64,000 nt of DNA from Clostridium sp. HBUAS56010 (lineage in GTDB: Bacteria > Bacillota > Clostridia > Lachnospirales > Lachnospiraceae), in assembly GCF_007115105.1 (NCBI RefSeq), contig NZ_SULJ01000008.1:62001-126000 (forward strand), written 5' to 3'. Below the pieces are notes generated by a model that made no database searches, was not told where the DNA came from, and saw only the letters and a program-made list of their open reading frames with translations. Positions 48,700 through 58,719 of this stretch are shown here, piece after piece; the first letter of the stretch is position 1, and each line of letters begins with the position of its first letter. The position numbers and the translations under genes are program-made.

Positions 48700-50187
48700 T
48701 TATTTACCATTCATTTCATCTTCAACTTTTTGCACATTCAGCATTTTAGCTTCTTCTTTATACCGTTCCATTCCTTTTTCTACGGTCAGATCACCCATGA
48801 TTACTTTTGCAGTGATTTCCTGTTTAAGCAGTTCCAAATCTGATTTGATCTTTGTTAAGGTAGATGATACAGGATATACATTTTTAGCAACGTTAAATTC
48901 ATTGACAATTTTAAGAGAATCTTCTATTTCAGGAGCGAGTTCCATCTTCTTATCGGTCAGATCCAGAGGTCTGATTGCAAGCCATGGAGTCATCCATGCT
49001 TTCTTTAAGGTTTCCTGAGGATTTGATAAGGTTGGAAGTGGTTTTAAATATTCTCCATCCTGCTCCCAGTGAAGGCCTTCTACACCACTCTGGAACAACA
49101 CCTGGCCTTCGCCTCCGTCGTGCATGTATTCAACCATGTATTTAAATATAGATGCAACCCGGTCTTCGCTGATCTTTCCTGAGATACAAAGAAGACTTGG
49201 AACTGAAGATTCATATACAGCACCTTTAATTGGTTTGATGGCAATGACTTCTGCTTCCGGAACATTCATTTTGAGACGTTCCGTTAAAGTCTGACCCCAT
49301 AAGCCGCCCCAATAGTTAAATACACCTACAGAGCCGCTATACCACTGATCCCGGCAGTTAGAAGTTGTATTGGTAATTACTTCGCTGTCAAGAAGTCCTT
49401 CTTCATATGCAGTGCGGAGATTGGTCAGTGCCTGATACATGTTATCCTGACCCATTCCATCGACCCATTTTCCATCAACCTTTATAAATTCAGGAGTTGC
49501 ACCCTGGAAAAATTCCGGTAAGTTCATAGATGATTTCAGTGCCGGAGCAGTAATCGGAACCGTACACTCCGGTATCTCATTTTTAAATCTGCGAAGCATC
49601 TCTATAAATTCATCATAAGTGGTAGGAACTTCCATTCCAAGGCGGTCCAGCCAGTCTTTTCTAATATAAGTTACAGATCCAGCGGCTTTTTCCATTGGAA
49701 TTCCATAGATTTTTCCATCCAGGCTGATAAAATCCCAGGTCTCTGCATCTATCTCATTGTACAGTTCAGAATTTTTAACCAGATCCGTTAAATCCGCAAT
49801 TGCATTCTGTTTTGCATAAACACCCAGATTTACACCGGTTAAATCAAACACATCAGGAACTGTATCTGATGCAAAGGATAATTCCAACATCTGTGTGTAT
49901 TCGTTGTTGGATATGATCTCAAGATTCATCTTGATTCCTGTAAGCCGCTCAAATTCTACAGCCCACTGGTCTGTTCCATTCTCCTCATTCAGGCCGTTAT
50001 GTACCATCCACCGAATGCTCTCTGGTTTCGCCACTTCCCCTTTGTCACCCGTGGTTTCTCCTGCCTTTGTTTCCTGGCTCCCGGTTTCTTTTTTCGGTTC
50101 TGTACCGGTTCCCACACAACCGCTTAAAACCCCGGCGCTCATAATTGCCGCCATTGCCAGTGCTGCTGCCTTTTTCATTAATCTCAT
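48700..50187 (-). CDS. LplA-like sugar ABC transporter binding lipoprotein
   Basis: A 495-residue family 1 extracellular solute-binding protein. Lipoprotein signal with IMSAGVLSGCVG (Cys24), a Gly/Thr/Glu-rich spacer (25-55), then LEIISNNEYTQMLELSFASD and VPDVFDLTG, typical of the long LplA/YtcQ-type binders of oligosaccharides. SD AGGAGG lies six bases before the ATG. Downstream of the broken lplC-like gene and lplB-like gene on the same strand. Substrates of this class are often pectin- or rhamnogalacturonan-derived oligosaccharides. Confidence 0.92.
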   Translation of the reverse strand: MRLMKKAAALAMAAIMSAGVLSGCVGTGTEPKKETGSQETKAGETTGDKGEVAKPESIRWMVHNGLNEENGTDQWAVEFERLTGIKMNLEIISNNEYTQMLELSFASDTVPDVFDLTGVNLGVYAKQNAIADLTDLVKNSELYNEIDAETWDFISLDGKIYGIPMEKAAGSVTYIRKDWLDRLGMEVPTTYDEFIEMLRRFKNEIPECTVPITAPALKSSMNLPEFFQGATPEFIKVDGKWVDGMGQDNMYQALTNLRTAYEEGLLDSEVITNTTSNCRDQWYSGSVGVFNYWGGLWGQTLTERLKMNVPEAEVIAIKPIKGAVYESSVPSLLCISGKISEDRVASIFKYMVEYMHDGGEGQVLFQSGVEGLHWEQDGEYLKPLPTLSNPQETLKKAWMTPWLAIRPLDLTDKKMELAPEIEDSLKIVNEFNVAKNVYPVSSTLTKIKSDLELLKQEITAKVIMGDLTVEKGMERYKEEAKMLNVQKVEDEMNGK

Positions 50188-50245
50188 GATGATCCTCCTT
50201 ATTTATATATAGTTTCGTAAAACCCTTCTTTGCTGGTGCTGCATC

Positions 50246-51124
50246 TTACCCCTTCACAGCCCCTATGGTAACCCCTTTTGTAAAATATTTCTGAATAAAA
50301 GGATAAATGATCAGGAAAGGGAACACCACTACAATTACAACTGCGGACTTTAACATCTCCTGTGACATGGTAAGGGTTGCCGCATTTCCTGAAATACCAT
50401 CATTTAAAATCAAATCCCTGACTTTTACCTGGAAGTTCTTCCAGTTTGGATTGGTAATGTAGAGAATAAAGTGCATATATTCATTCCATAACCCTACTGC
50501 TATGAATAATCCGATGGACGCCAGCGTCGGTTTGGACAGTGGAAGCACGATCTTCCAGAAGGTATCAATCGGAGTACAGCCATCCAGTGCTGCTGCTTCA
50601 TATAAGGTGTGCGGAATGGTTTCAAAGAAACTCTTCATAAGAATAATATTATAAGCACTTAAACTGCAGGGAACAATCACTGCAATCAGATTGTTCATTA
50701 ATCCCAGGTTTTTTATATTTAAGTATGTAGGAATTAATCCACCGCTAAAAAGCATGGTAAACAAAATAAAATTGGTAAATATCTTTCTCCCGGGCAGATC
50801 TTTCTGAATAATAACGTAGGCACCCAGAGTGGTAAGAAAAAGTCCCACTGCAGTTCCCACAACTGTGGTCAGTACAGAAACCATTAAAGGTCGGTACAGC
50901 GTAACATTTTTCAAAATCATGGTATATGCCGTTGAATCCCACATCTTGGGTCACAGCCGGATTCCATAGGTTGACGGGTCAACGGAATCAACAAACACTT
51001 TTAACAGCGGAATCACCATCAGAGCCATTAAGATACCTAAAAACAGATAATTAAAGATCAGGAATACAGCTCTGGCACGATGCCCTTTTTTTAATGAAAA
51101 CTTCTCTTTGGCTTTTCCTTCCAT
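50246..51124 (-). pseudogene. LplC/YtcP-like sugar ABC permease interrupted by an in-frame TGA
   Basis: Read as one frame, ATG 51124 gives MEGKAKEKFSLKKGHRARAV, a first membrane span (about 20-42) and VDSVDPSTYGIRL, then TGA at codon 58 (50951-50953), followed without a frame change by PKMWDSTAYTMILKN and a complete permease to GAVKG. Homologues normally read LWP at the TGA, so a single TGG-to-TGA change explains it. An ATG three codons after the stop (50944) has no SD but might allow reinitiation of a protein lacking the first span. Otherwise intact, including the EAAALDGCTPIDTFWKIVLP coupling loop. The start overlaps lplB by one base. Confidence 0.82.
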
Positions 51125-52062
51125 TATAAAATCCCCTCTCCATTAATTTTTTTACTGGCTCGATTGGCAATGGTCACCAAAATAACAGATATGATTGATT
51201 TAAACAAACCGGCTGCGGTTGACAATCCGTAGTCTGCACTGGTAATACCAAGACGGTATACGAATGTTCCAAGAACATCAGAAACACCAAGCACCATGGA
51301 GTTTTGCAACACCCATACAGAATCGAACAGATTTAAAACCTTTGCAAGATTTAAAATAAATACCACCAGAATTGTTCCTGAGATTGCCGGAAGGGTAATA
51401 TACCAGATGCTTTGAATCCGGCTTGCACCATCAATTCTGGCTGCCTCGTACATCTCCTGATCCATACCTGCCAGGGCAGCGATAAAGATGATGGTTCCCC
51501 AACCAGTCTCTTTCCAGCGGTTTACCACATAAAAGACCGGTCTCCACCATGGTTCATTTGCTAAAAAATAGATGGGTTCTCCGCCAAACATAGAAATGAC
51601 CTGATTAATAATTCCGCTCTTAGGTGAAAGGAACATGGTAAATATAGAAGCAACTACAACCCAGGAAATAAAGTGAGGAATATAAACAATGGTCTGGGTC
51701 ACCTTTCTAAACCGGACTGACGGCAGTTCATCAATGAGCAGGGCAAGACCAACACTGCTGACAAGACCAAGTACCATATTAATGAAACTGATCTGGAGCG
51801 TGTTCTTAAATGCCCTCCAAAACGCCGGACTGGAAAACAAGGTACGGAAATTCTCCAATCCAATAAAAACAGGATCTGTAAAAGGTGTGTACTCGGTAAA
51901 CGAATAAAGGACACCTACCATAGGAAGATAACTGAATACCACCATACTGACAAAAACCGGAAGAAACATAACATAAAACCACCGGTTATGATAGATGCGT
52001 GTTCTCAAAGGCAGATTGCTGTGATGAACATATTTTGTTTCTTTACTTTTAGTTTTTCCCAT
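51124..52062 (-). CDS. LplB/YtcO-like sugar ABC transporter permease
   Basis: A 312-residue permease with six spans. The family segments FLPVFVSMVVFSYLPMVGVLYSF and the coupling loop EMYEAARIDGASRIQSIWYITLP are clear. ATG 52062 has GGAGG five bases upstream; the open frame runs 41 codons further without SD. It pairs with the following (broken) LplC-like permease and the LplA-like binder. The ATPase (MsmX-type) is presumably shared and encoded elsewhere. Confidence 0.93.
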   Translation of the reverse strand: MGKTKSKETKYVHHSNLPLRTRIYHNRWFYVMFLPVFVSMVVFSYLPMVGVLYSFTEYTPFTDPVFIGLENFRTLFSSPAFWRAFKNTLQISFINMVLGLVSSVGLALLIDELPSVRFRKVTQTIVYIPHFISWVVVASIFTMFLSPKSGIINQVISMFGGEPIYFLANEPWWRPVFYVVNRWKETGWGTIIFIAALAGMDQEMYEAARIDGASRIQSIWYITLPAISGTILVVFILNLAKVLNLFDSVWVLQNSMVLGVSDVLGTFVYRLGITSADYGLSTAAGLFKSIISVILVTIANRASKKINGEGIL

Positions 52063-52173
52063 AACTCCCTCCGTATCTTTGGAATTCTTTGTGCATCCCG
52101 TCTGTTTATTCATCATACCAGTAAAGAAAAGGCAGCATAAGATACAATTTTTGATTCTAAAAAAATGTATCGA

Positions 52174-52217
52174 AAAGGGAACCATATTTCACATTTCTGA
52201 AATATGGTTCCCTTCTT
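52174..52217 (-). terminator. Terminator of the AraC-type regulator gene
   Basis: GGGAACCATATTTCA pairs with TGAAATATGGTTCCC; on the minus strand TTTTCG follows. It separates the regulator from lplB by a 15-base-pair hairpin. Confidence 0.85.
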
Positions 52218-52231
52218 TACTGGATTTCTCG

Positions 52232-54460
52232 TTAGTTTCTGGCATCTTTGGGACTAATTCCCTTTGCCCGTTTAAAGGCACGCCGGAAGGACTGAACACT
52301 GTTATATCCCACCATGCCGGCAATCTCATTGACAGTAAGAGAACTGTCTTTTAACAGTTCACATCCTCTCTCAATCCGGACATGTTCCAGGTATTCTCCA
52401 AAATTAATCCCAGCCTGTTCCTTAAACACAGAAGAAAGGTATCCCTCCGATACTCTGAAAACCGTTCCCACCTGTGCCAGCCCCAGACCGGAATCCATAT
52501 AATTGGTATTGATATAATCAATGACATTCTCAATCATGATTCCACGCTGCTGTTTCTTCTTCTCTCCGGTTTCCTGGCAGATTCTCTGACACACCTGCTC
52601 AAGGCGATGGAAATACTCCTCATATCCCTCTTCGGGATTGATAACAATCTCATTGATCCACAGAATTAAATCTTTGTCTGAACTGTTCTGTTTTAAAAAA
52701 CCTGACAGCAGTTCTGTAAGCGTTCTGTTAAACTTGATAAAAAGAGAACGCCTCACATTTCTTTTTTCAAAATTTTCTCTTTTTAATATACAAAGAATCT
52801 CTTTCACTTCTTCCAGGTGTCCTGCTTTTAGAGATACGAAAAGTTTCTCTTCTGCAATATCGGGGAAATAAAATTCATCATCATTGACAAGCCCCAGGTC
52901 ATATTCCACCACAGGATTCTGGGCATCGGCATGAGAAAGCGCATGCCTTGCCTCTTCTCCTGACTTCCACAGATACAAAAGATCGCTGCACGTCTTTCCA
53001 ATTCCCCAACTGGTATTTACCTGGTATTCTGCAATCATCCAGTCATGGATGTCTGTAATGGTCCTTTTAATCTCCTCATAATCCTGGGCAACAGCAAAGA
53101 TCACCACAGTATCTCTGTAATTCTTTTTGTAAAACCAGACCCTGTCATGATACAACTCTTCCAATCTGTTTCGGATCAGTCCGATAATGATTCTTAATTC
53201 ATCAAGAGTCTGCCCATCGATATCATTAAAATCGTCGTTGGAAAACAGTTCAAACGATGCCACAAAATATTCCGTATTGGTCATGGCAATCTCTGCTTTC
53301 TGCGCAGAGATTCTCAATTGATTTTCACTGTCAAATCCTGCCTTTAAAAGATCGTGGAAAAACTCTTTTTTTCTTGAAGTTTTATCCATATCAAGCTCAG
53401 AGAGAAGATTTTCATGATCCTGCAGGATTCCTGTAACCACTTCCCCCATGTTCTGATAACTGCCTGTGGCATTGCCGGAGGAAGATAAAATCCCAAGGAT
53501 TTCATTAATCGGCTTTCCTTTTTTTACTGCAAGGAGGACAGAAACCAGGCAGCCGGTTAAAATGGCAAAGGTACTTAAACTAAACACCAGATTCCGCAAT
53601 GCCTCAAATCTTAAAAGCGCAGCTTTTTTAGGCACGGATAGAACATAATCCCATTTGTTCTTATTAGATGTCACACGAATAACGCTCTGCCCTTCCTTTT
53701 CAAAATATCCCTGGGCATCAAAAGCATTCTCAATGAGTTGCTGAGCCTTCTGATCTCCATCGGACCAGAGTAAGTTCCTGTCCTGGTCAAAAACCAGTAT
53801 GGCATAATCTTCCCCTGCATATACTTTTTGAAAATCCAGCAGTTCTTTTAAACTGGAATTCTTCAAACGGTATACAAGGACTCCTTCATTGTCTCCAACC
53901 AGATACTGAGAAAATGGCATTCGGTATTCGATGGTATCCCCCTGTCTTCCATATTCCGGAACACGGATATGGGGTGCTACTACTGTTTTCTTCCACTCTT
54001 TAAGATTCATACCCCAGTTTTCAAGATAACGTCCAAAGATCTCCGGTCTGTAATATGTTCTGTTATACAAAACCAGATCCACCCCAGGAAAGTACAGATC
54101 CCCTTCCTCTAAAAGGTCAATGCTTTGATACTGGGTAATATTATAGAATTCATTCACGCCCTGAAGCGCTGAAATGATGTAGCCTTTGTCATTCTTTTTA
54201 AGCCTTCCCATGGACTGGATGGCTGAATTCTGTGCAATCTGCAGTGCCATGCTCTCCATTCGCTCCAGATCATTATCAATGATATTCACACTGTGCTGAA
54301 GCATCTTTAAATGAGAATCTTTAATCTCCTCCTCTACAATCTCAAAGGACCTCTGAAATCCATAGCTCAACACAAGAAACGGTACTACCAGAACCAATAT
54401 GTATGAAATGAGAAATTGTATAATTGAATTTCTCTGATATATATTCCATAATTTCTTCAT
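52232..54460 (-). CDS. Membrane-anchored AraC-family transcriptional regulator
   Basis: A 742-residue regulator. A membrane span at about 13-33, an extracellular sensor (about 35-285) and a second span near 290-310 are followed by a cytosolic linker and a C-terminal AraC domain: VIDYINTNYMDSGLGLAQVG then LSSVFKEQAGINFGEYLEHV and VNEIAGMVGYNSVQSFRRAFKRAKGISP. This YesS/YtdP-like layout is typical of regulators beside LplABC-type sugar transporters. ATG 54460 is preceded by GGAAGATC. It likely senses an oligosaccharide outside the cell and activates the transporter operon downstream. Confidence 0.9.
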   Translation of the reverse strand: MKKLWNIYQRNSIIQFLISYILVLVVPFLVLSYGFQRSFEIVEEEIKDSHLKMLQHSVNIIDNDLERMESMALQIAQNSAIQSMGRLKKNDKGYIISALQGVNEFYNITQYQSIDLLEEGDLYFPGVDLVLYNRTYYRPEIFGRYLENWGMNLKEWKKTVVAPHIRVPEYGRQGDTIEYRMPFSQYLVGDNEGVLVYRLKNSSLKELLDFQKVYAGEDYAILVFDQDRNLLWSDGDQKAQQLIENAFDAQGYFEKEGQSVIRVTSNKNKWDYVLSVPKKAALLRFEALRNLVFSLSTFAILTGCLVSVLLAVKKGKPINEILGILSSSGNATGSYQNMGEVVTGILQDHENLLSELDMDKTSRKKEFFHDLLKAGFDSENQLRISAQKAEIAMTNTEYFVASFELFSNDDFNDIDGQTLDELRIIIGLIRNRLEELYHDRVWFYKKNYRDTVVIFAVAQDYEEIKRTITDIHDWMIAEYQVNTSWGIGKTCSDLLYLWKSGEEARHALSHADAQNPVVEYDLGLVNDDEFYFPDIAEEKLFVSLKAGHLEEVKEILCILKRENFEKRNVRRSLFIKFNRTLTELLSGFLKQNSSDKDLILWINEIVINPEEGYEEYFHRLEQVCQRICQETGEKKKQQRGIMIENVIDYINTNYMDSGLGLAQVGTVFRVSEGYLSSVFKEQAGINFGEYLEHVRIERGCELLKDSSLTVNEIAGMVGYNSVQSFRRAFKRAKGISPKDARN

Positions 54461-54850
54461 GATCTTCCATTCCTGTTCTATTCCCCATACGCTCCTCATC
54501 GTAATCCGTAAAGGATATTCGTTGGCAATAAAACAGCTTTTCTAAATTTGTTATTATAATTGTATATCCTTTTTGCAATTATTACAACACAAAATAGTTA
54601 ATATCTATACAAATATCTCTCTCACCTTTTATTACATGGTTACTTTGTACAAATAAAAGCAAAACAAAAAGGAAAATACCAGAGTTTTTTTAGATTAATT
54701 TTTCCCTTATTGAATGAAATTTATCAAAAAGCAAATTATACCAACATTTAACAATTATTTAACACAACTGAGGTCATAAATATATTATACTATACTGGGA
54801 TCAGTTCAGCCACCTGTATACCACTAACCAGAATACACAAAGGAGAAACT
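54461..54850. other. 390-base intergenic region between araC-type gene and motA
   Basis: A/T-rich divergent region. Toward motA, TTAACA (54759-54764), an 18-base spacer and TATTAT (54783-54788) give a usable vegetative promoter 62 bases before the ATG. I see no flagellar SigD-type site, no gene and no structured RNA. The AraC-side promoter is not obvious. Confidence 0.5.
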
Positions 54851-55630
54851 ATGGAACTAACTACCATACTAGGCGTTATCGTCGGCATTATTGCAGTTGT
54901 TGGCGCCATGATTTTTAAACACATTGAATTCACGGTTCTATTAAATCCTGCCGCCTTTTTTGTTATCGTGGTAGGTACGATTGCCACAATATTGATTTCC
55001 TTTCCCGGGCAGAATGTCAAAGTCATTGGTTCTCTTTTTGGAGTCCTCTTTACAAAGAAAAAAGGGCTTTCTGAAACAGAAATCATTGAAACAATCTATG
55101 AATTGTCAAAGCAGGCACGTACAGACGGATTTTTATCACTGGAATCCAAAGTAGAAGAACTGAAACACCCTTTCTTAAAGAAAGGCGTACGTCTGCTCGT
55201 TGACGGAACCAGCGGAGAGTTGATTGAAGATATTTTAGAAACGGAAATCGAGGCAATGGAAAAACGGCATGAAATCAATGCCAGTGTCTTTTCCTCCGCA
55301 GGTACTTATGCTCCCACCCTGGGCGTTTTAGGTGCGGTATTCGGTCTGATTGCTGCCATGTCCTCCATTAACGATACGGACAAGATGGCAGAAGCCATCG
55401 CAGCGGCGTTTGTTGCTACCATTCTTGGTATTTTTACAGGCTATGTATTATGGAACCCTTTTGCAAAAAAGCTGAAAGTAAAAAGCCAGCAGGAAGTAAT
55501 GACAATGGAGCTGATCGTAAAAGGAGTGCTTTCCATGCAAAACGGCGACTCTCCTTTCATACTTAGGGAAAAATTACTTGCCTCTCTTCCCAAATCAAGA
55601 CAAAAGAAACTTTCCGGGCAGTCTAAGTAA
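54851..55630 (+). CDS. motA: Flagellar motor stator protein MotA
   Basis: A 259-residue inner-membrane stator subunit with four spans (two near the N terminus, two at about 145-200): PAAFFVIVVGTIATILISFP, then TYAPTLGVLGAVFGLIAAMS and AIAAAFVATILGIFTGYVLW. The cytosolic loop carries charged residues (LESKVEELKHPFLKKGVRLL) that contact the rotor. SD AAAGGAG lies before the ATG, and motB follows 18 bases downstream. Confidence 0.95.
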   Translation: MELTTILGVIVGIIAVVGAMIFKHIEFTVLLNPAAFFVIVVGTIATILISFPGQNVKVIGSLFGVLFTKKKGLSETEIIETIYELSKQARTDGFLSLESKVEELKHPFLKKGVRLLVDGTSGELIEDILETEIEAMEKRHEINASVFSSAGTYAPTLGVLGAVFGLIAAMSSINDTDKMAEAIAAAFVATILGIFTGYVLWNPFAKKLKVKSQQEVMTMELIVKGVLSMQNGDSPFILREKLLASLPKSRQKKLSGQSK

Positions 55631-55648
55631 GGGATAAGGTGATTGGAT

Positions 55649-56410
55649 ATGTCAAAAAAAAGAAAACAGGTACATCAGGAAGAAGAAGCAGGGGAAGCAT
55701 GGCTGCTCCCGTATTCAGATCTAATGACTCTTCTGCTTGCGGTTTTCATTGTACTTTTTGCAGTTAGTAAAATTGATGCGAAGAAGGCACAGGATATCTC
55801 CCAGAAATTCTCTGACACTATGATTAATGAACACTATGCACAGGGACAATCCTCAGGCGGCGGCAAAGGTGGCCCGCTGAATATTGAGACCCAGAGCCAG
55901 TTGGAAAGTTTCTTTGGAGAATATGAGCTTAAAAAGCTGGAGCATTTAAAGACAGAGCTGGATACAAAACTGGATGACAATCACATGGAAGATTCCGTAT
56001 CAACCATGATTGATATGCGTGGCCTTGTAATCAGGCTGAATAATGCAGTACTCTTTGATTCAGGAAGTGCAAAGATCAATAAGCACGCAGACACACTGAA
56101 TGAGGTTGCCGATATTCTCAATACCACAGATAATTATATCCGTATTGAAGGTCATACTGACAATGTTCCCATCAGCAAGAGTTCCTACTCTTCCAACTGG
56201 GAATTATCTACGGCAAGAGCTGTCAGCGTTGTAACTTATTTTATTGATGAATGTAATTTCCCTCCGGACAAACTCATCGCAGTGGGCTACGGGGAATTCA
56301 AGCCAGTTGCGGAAAATGACCGCGCGGAGGGAAGATCAAAGAACAGACGTATTGATATCATTGTTCTAAGCGAACAATATAACAATCTGGAAGAACACCT
56401 GGTTAAATAA
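55649..56410 (+). CDS. motB: Flagellar motor stator protein MotB
   Basis: A 253-residue protein with a single span bearing the ion-binding Asp (LPYSDLMTLLLAVFIVLFAV), a linker/plug (QGQSSGGGKGGP) and a C-terminal OmpA-like peptidoglycan-binding domain (LFDSGSAKINKHADTLNEVA, IEGHTDNVPI, ELSTARAVSVVTYF, GRSKNRRIDIIVL). ATG 55649 with AAGGTGAT upstream. Forms the stator with MotA; a hairpin terminator follows. Confidence 0.95.
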   Translation: MSKKRKQVHQEEEAGEAWLLPYSDLMTLLLAVFIVLFAVSKIDAKKAQDISQKFSDTMINEHYAQGQSSGGGKGGPLNIETQSQLESFFGEYELKKLEHLKTELDTKLDDNHMEDSVSTMIDMRGLVIRLNNAVLFDSGSAKINKHADTLNEVADILNTTDNYIRIEGHTDNVPISKSSYSSNWELSTARAVSVVTYFIDECNFPPDKLIAVGYGEFKPVAENDRAEGRSKNRRIDIIVLSEQYNNLEEHLVK

Positions 56411-56424
56411 ACTTTGATTAACTG

Positions 56425-56467
56425 TAAGCTGGAAAGCAGCCATAATACGGCGCCTTTCCAGCTTATT
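56425..56467 (+). terminator. Terminator of motAB
   Basis: TAAGCTGGAAAG and CTTTCCAGCTTA form a perfect stem around an 18-base loop, followed by TTTTAT. Confidence 0.87.
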
Positions 56468-56552
56468 TTATATCATGATGCAAGTATTTTGTTGGAAAGC
56501 AGCAACAGGGGTCCTCATAAGAAAGGGAAAAGAGTAGCAGAAGTAAAAAGAA

Positions 56553-56789
56553 TTATATGAGGTATTCAGAAAAGCGATTCTTAAAGCTCTCATTGTCCAG
56601 TTTATCCGTGTGTAATACTAATTCCATCTTATTGGTTATGGAAGTCATAGAAAAAACTCCAATCAATGATTTTGCATCTGCAGCTTTATTGTAAAAATTT
56701 AAATCAGCATCAAATTTATATTGGCTGATAAGCCTTACAAAATCAATAATCTGATCTGCAGTGTGAAAGCGGATTTTAAAACGGTACAT
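56553..56789 (-). CDS. HPr-like protein lacking the phosphorylated histidine
   Basis: A 78-residue protein: MYRFKIRFHTADQIIDFVRL, then an AKSLIGVFSMT helix start that matches the HPr segment around the regulatory serine (KSIMGVMSL). The N-terminal HARPA loop with the active-site His is missing; His9 is not in a GLHARP context. Such HPr-fold proteins occur in Lachnospiraceae and probably do not relay PTS phosphate. ATG 56789 has AAAGGA six bases upstream. It stands alone between motB and the broken subtilase. Confidence 0.72.
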   Translation of the reverse strand: MYRFKIRFHTADQIIDFVRLISQYKFDADLNFYNKAADAKSLIGVFSMTSITNKMELVLHTDKLDNESFKNRFSEYLI

Positions 56790-56961
56790 GTAGATTCCTT
56801 TCAATAAAATTCAACTTTTTTAGCGGGAATTGGAGCTATTGATACAAATAATCATATTATCAGATACCCACCCACTCTGAGTACGATTAGCAATTATATT
56901 ACGATTCAAAACATATGTCAATAGAGAATCCCGTATTATTTAAACCAGTCCAAAACCCCTC

Positions 56962-58625
56962 TTAAAGTCTCAGCCAGTTAAAAAGTCCCAGGATGTCAAT
57001 ACTGCCATAACCCCAGACTGGATTTGGATATACCATAGAATTAGAACGGGATGCTCCCCTCACCAAAAGCCGACTCACATCTCTTCCTGTAATGGTGTCA
57101 TAATTGCCTCTGATTATGCCCCACTCCAACACCATGGCAGCAATTCCGCAAGCATGTGCAGCAGCAGCTCCGGTTCCGGTTCCAGACCCATATCCTCCAC
57201 CAGGCACGGGACATAATATCTGGTAACCTGGAGCTGCCAGATCAGGAACCGCCGTACGGGATGCGGAAAAGCCTCTGCTGGAATCCAGGAGAATGCTTTT
57301 ATTCTGTTGATTATAGGCGGTTACTGTCAGGGGATTTATGGTATTACCAGGGGAAGTTACTGTCGTCTCCGGAGACGCTTCCAAAAAGTATGTTTCTTTG
57401 GAAATAATCTCACCGGAAGGAAGCCATACATCAAAGTCTGCAGGCCGAAAGTCAATATTGGAAACCTTGATTCTCCAGATTCCCTGCATGGCATTCTGGA
57501 ACCGCACAACAATGAGCTGAGCACCGGTTTCTTCCTCTAAAATAAAATTGTTAACAAAAACAGTGGTGGGTCCAAAAACAAACTGAAACTTCAGGCACTC
57601 ATCAAATCTTGGATGAATGACCTTGGTGGTTTCTCTGGTTGGGGTTGAAATGGATATATTCAGCCGATAAGGCTCATAGTTCCATAATTCAAAAAAGAAC
57701 TCCTGATCTTTTTCCCCCACCCGGAGTTCAAAATCCCCTTCATAGCTTGGAGAAGATATCTTTCCTCGATAATGCCTCCTGTTATTTCCTTCATTGCCTG
57801 CTGATATACAGACTGCCGTTCCCGGATAAGTTGCCAGATTATTGATATAGTCTCCAAAAGGACCGCCTCCAATATGACCGCCCTGACTGGAACCTACCCC
57901 AATGCAGATCGCCAGGGGGCGTTTTAACTGTACTGCTACTCTGCGCAGATACTGAATTCCCAACATAATATCTGTTTCCAGATAACATTCCACCCCATCT
58001 CTGACGCAGAATATCTTCCGGTTGTATTTTTTTGCCTGCTTTAATTTAACCACTATCAGTTCTTGGAGGCAATTCCCCAAAAACCATGTTCCAACTCCTG
58101 ACTTCCGGCTGCAATTCCTGCCAGCATGGTTCCATGCCCATTGTCATCCCTGCTAGGAACAATGGATGCCGGATCTGCAGATCTAAGGGCAAGATTAATT
58201 GATTCTTTTGTATACTCAGTTCCAAAGGAGAATCCTGCAGGCGGTTTTTCTGATTCAATTGTCTGATCCCATATGGAAACAATCCGGCTGCTTCCATCCC
58301 GGTTCAAAAAGGCTTTATGCCTGTAATCAATTCCTGTATCCACAAATCCCACTAATACCCCCTGCCCATACAGGGAAAAATTAGGATTACGCTGAATAGA
58401 GGGGACCTTTGATGCCTCCAGACTAAGCACCGAATTCAGGGTAAATATAAGTGGGAAAATGGTATATGGGTATTTTCCCATAAAACACATATGAAATTCG
58501 CTGACAGGCTCATAGAGGATGGAGTGTCTGTCATTAATTGGAGTCAGATTTCCATCCTCTCTATGATTTTCAGCGAATTCATTGTTAAGCATCAGATCAA
58601 AATAATTTTCATCAACAGCTTTCAT
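56962..58625 (-). pseudogene. Third Csp-like subtilase, frameshifted; catalytic Ser also Gly
   Basis: Related to the two genes at 14945 and 16707. The N-terminal part (58625 down to about 58060) has GFVDTGIDYRHKAF (Asp) and DNGHGTMLAG (His) and ends FWGIASKN then TGA. The matching C-terminal part continues in another frame from about 58063 (ELIVVKLKQAKKYN) to 56962. A net loss of one (or four) bases near 58060-58064 breaks the gene. The serine site reads GTGTGAAAAHACG (Gly codon 57169-57171). Start is the third of three ATGs, with GGGGAG upstream. Two truncated products are possible; a sequencing error is the main alternative. Confidence 0.8.
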
Positions 58626-58719
58626 CATCATCTCCCCTCTTTCATTAGAAAATAGAACTTTCCTTATTCTATGACAGAAGATAATCGGAAATGATAAATC
58701 GTCAGAGCCTTCTTTTCTT

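Noticed and set aside
58046-58297. Third overlapping frame in the broken Csp-like gene
   Set aside because: It has no subtilase motifs or SD; it is a shadow frame opened by chance near the frameshift.
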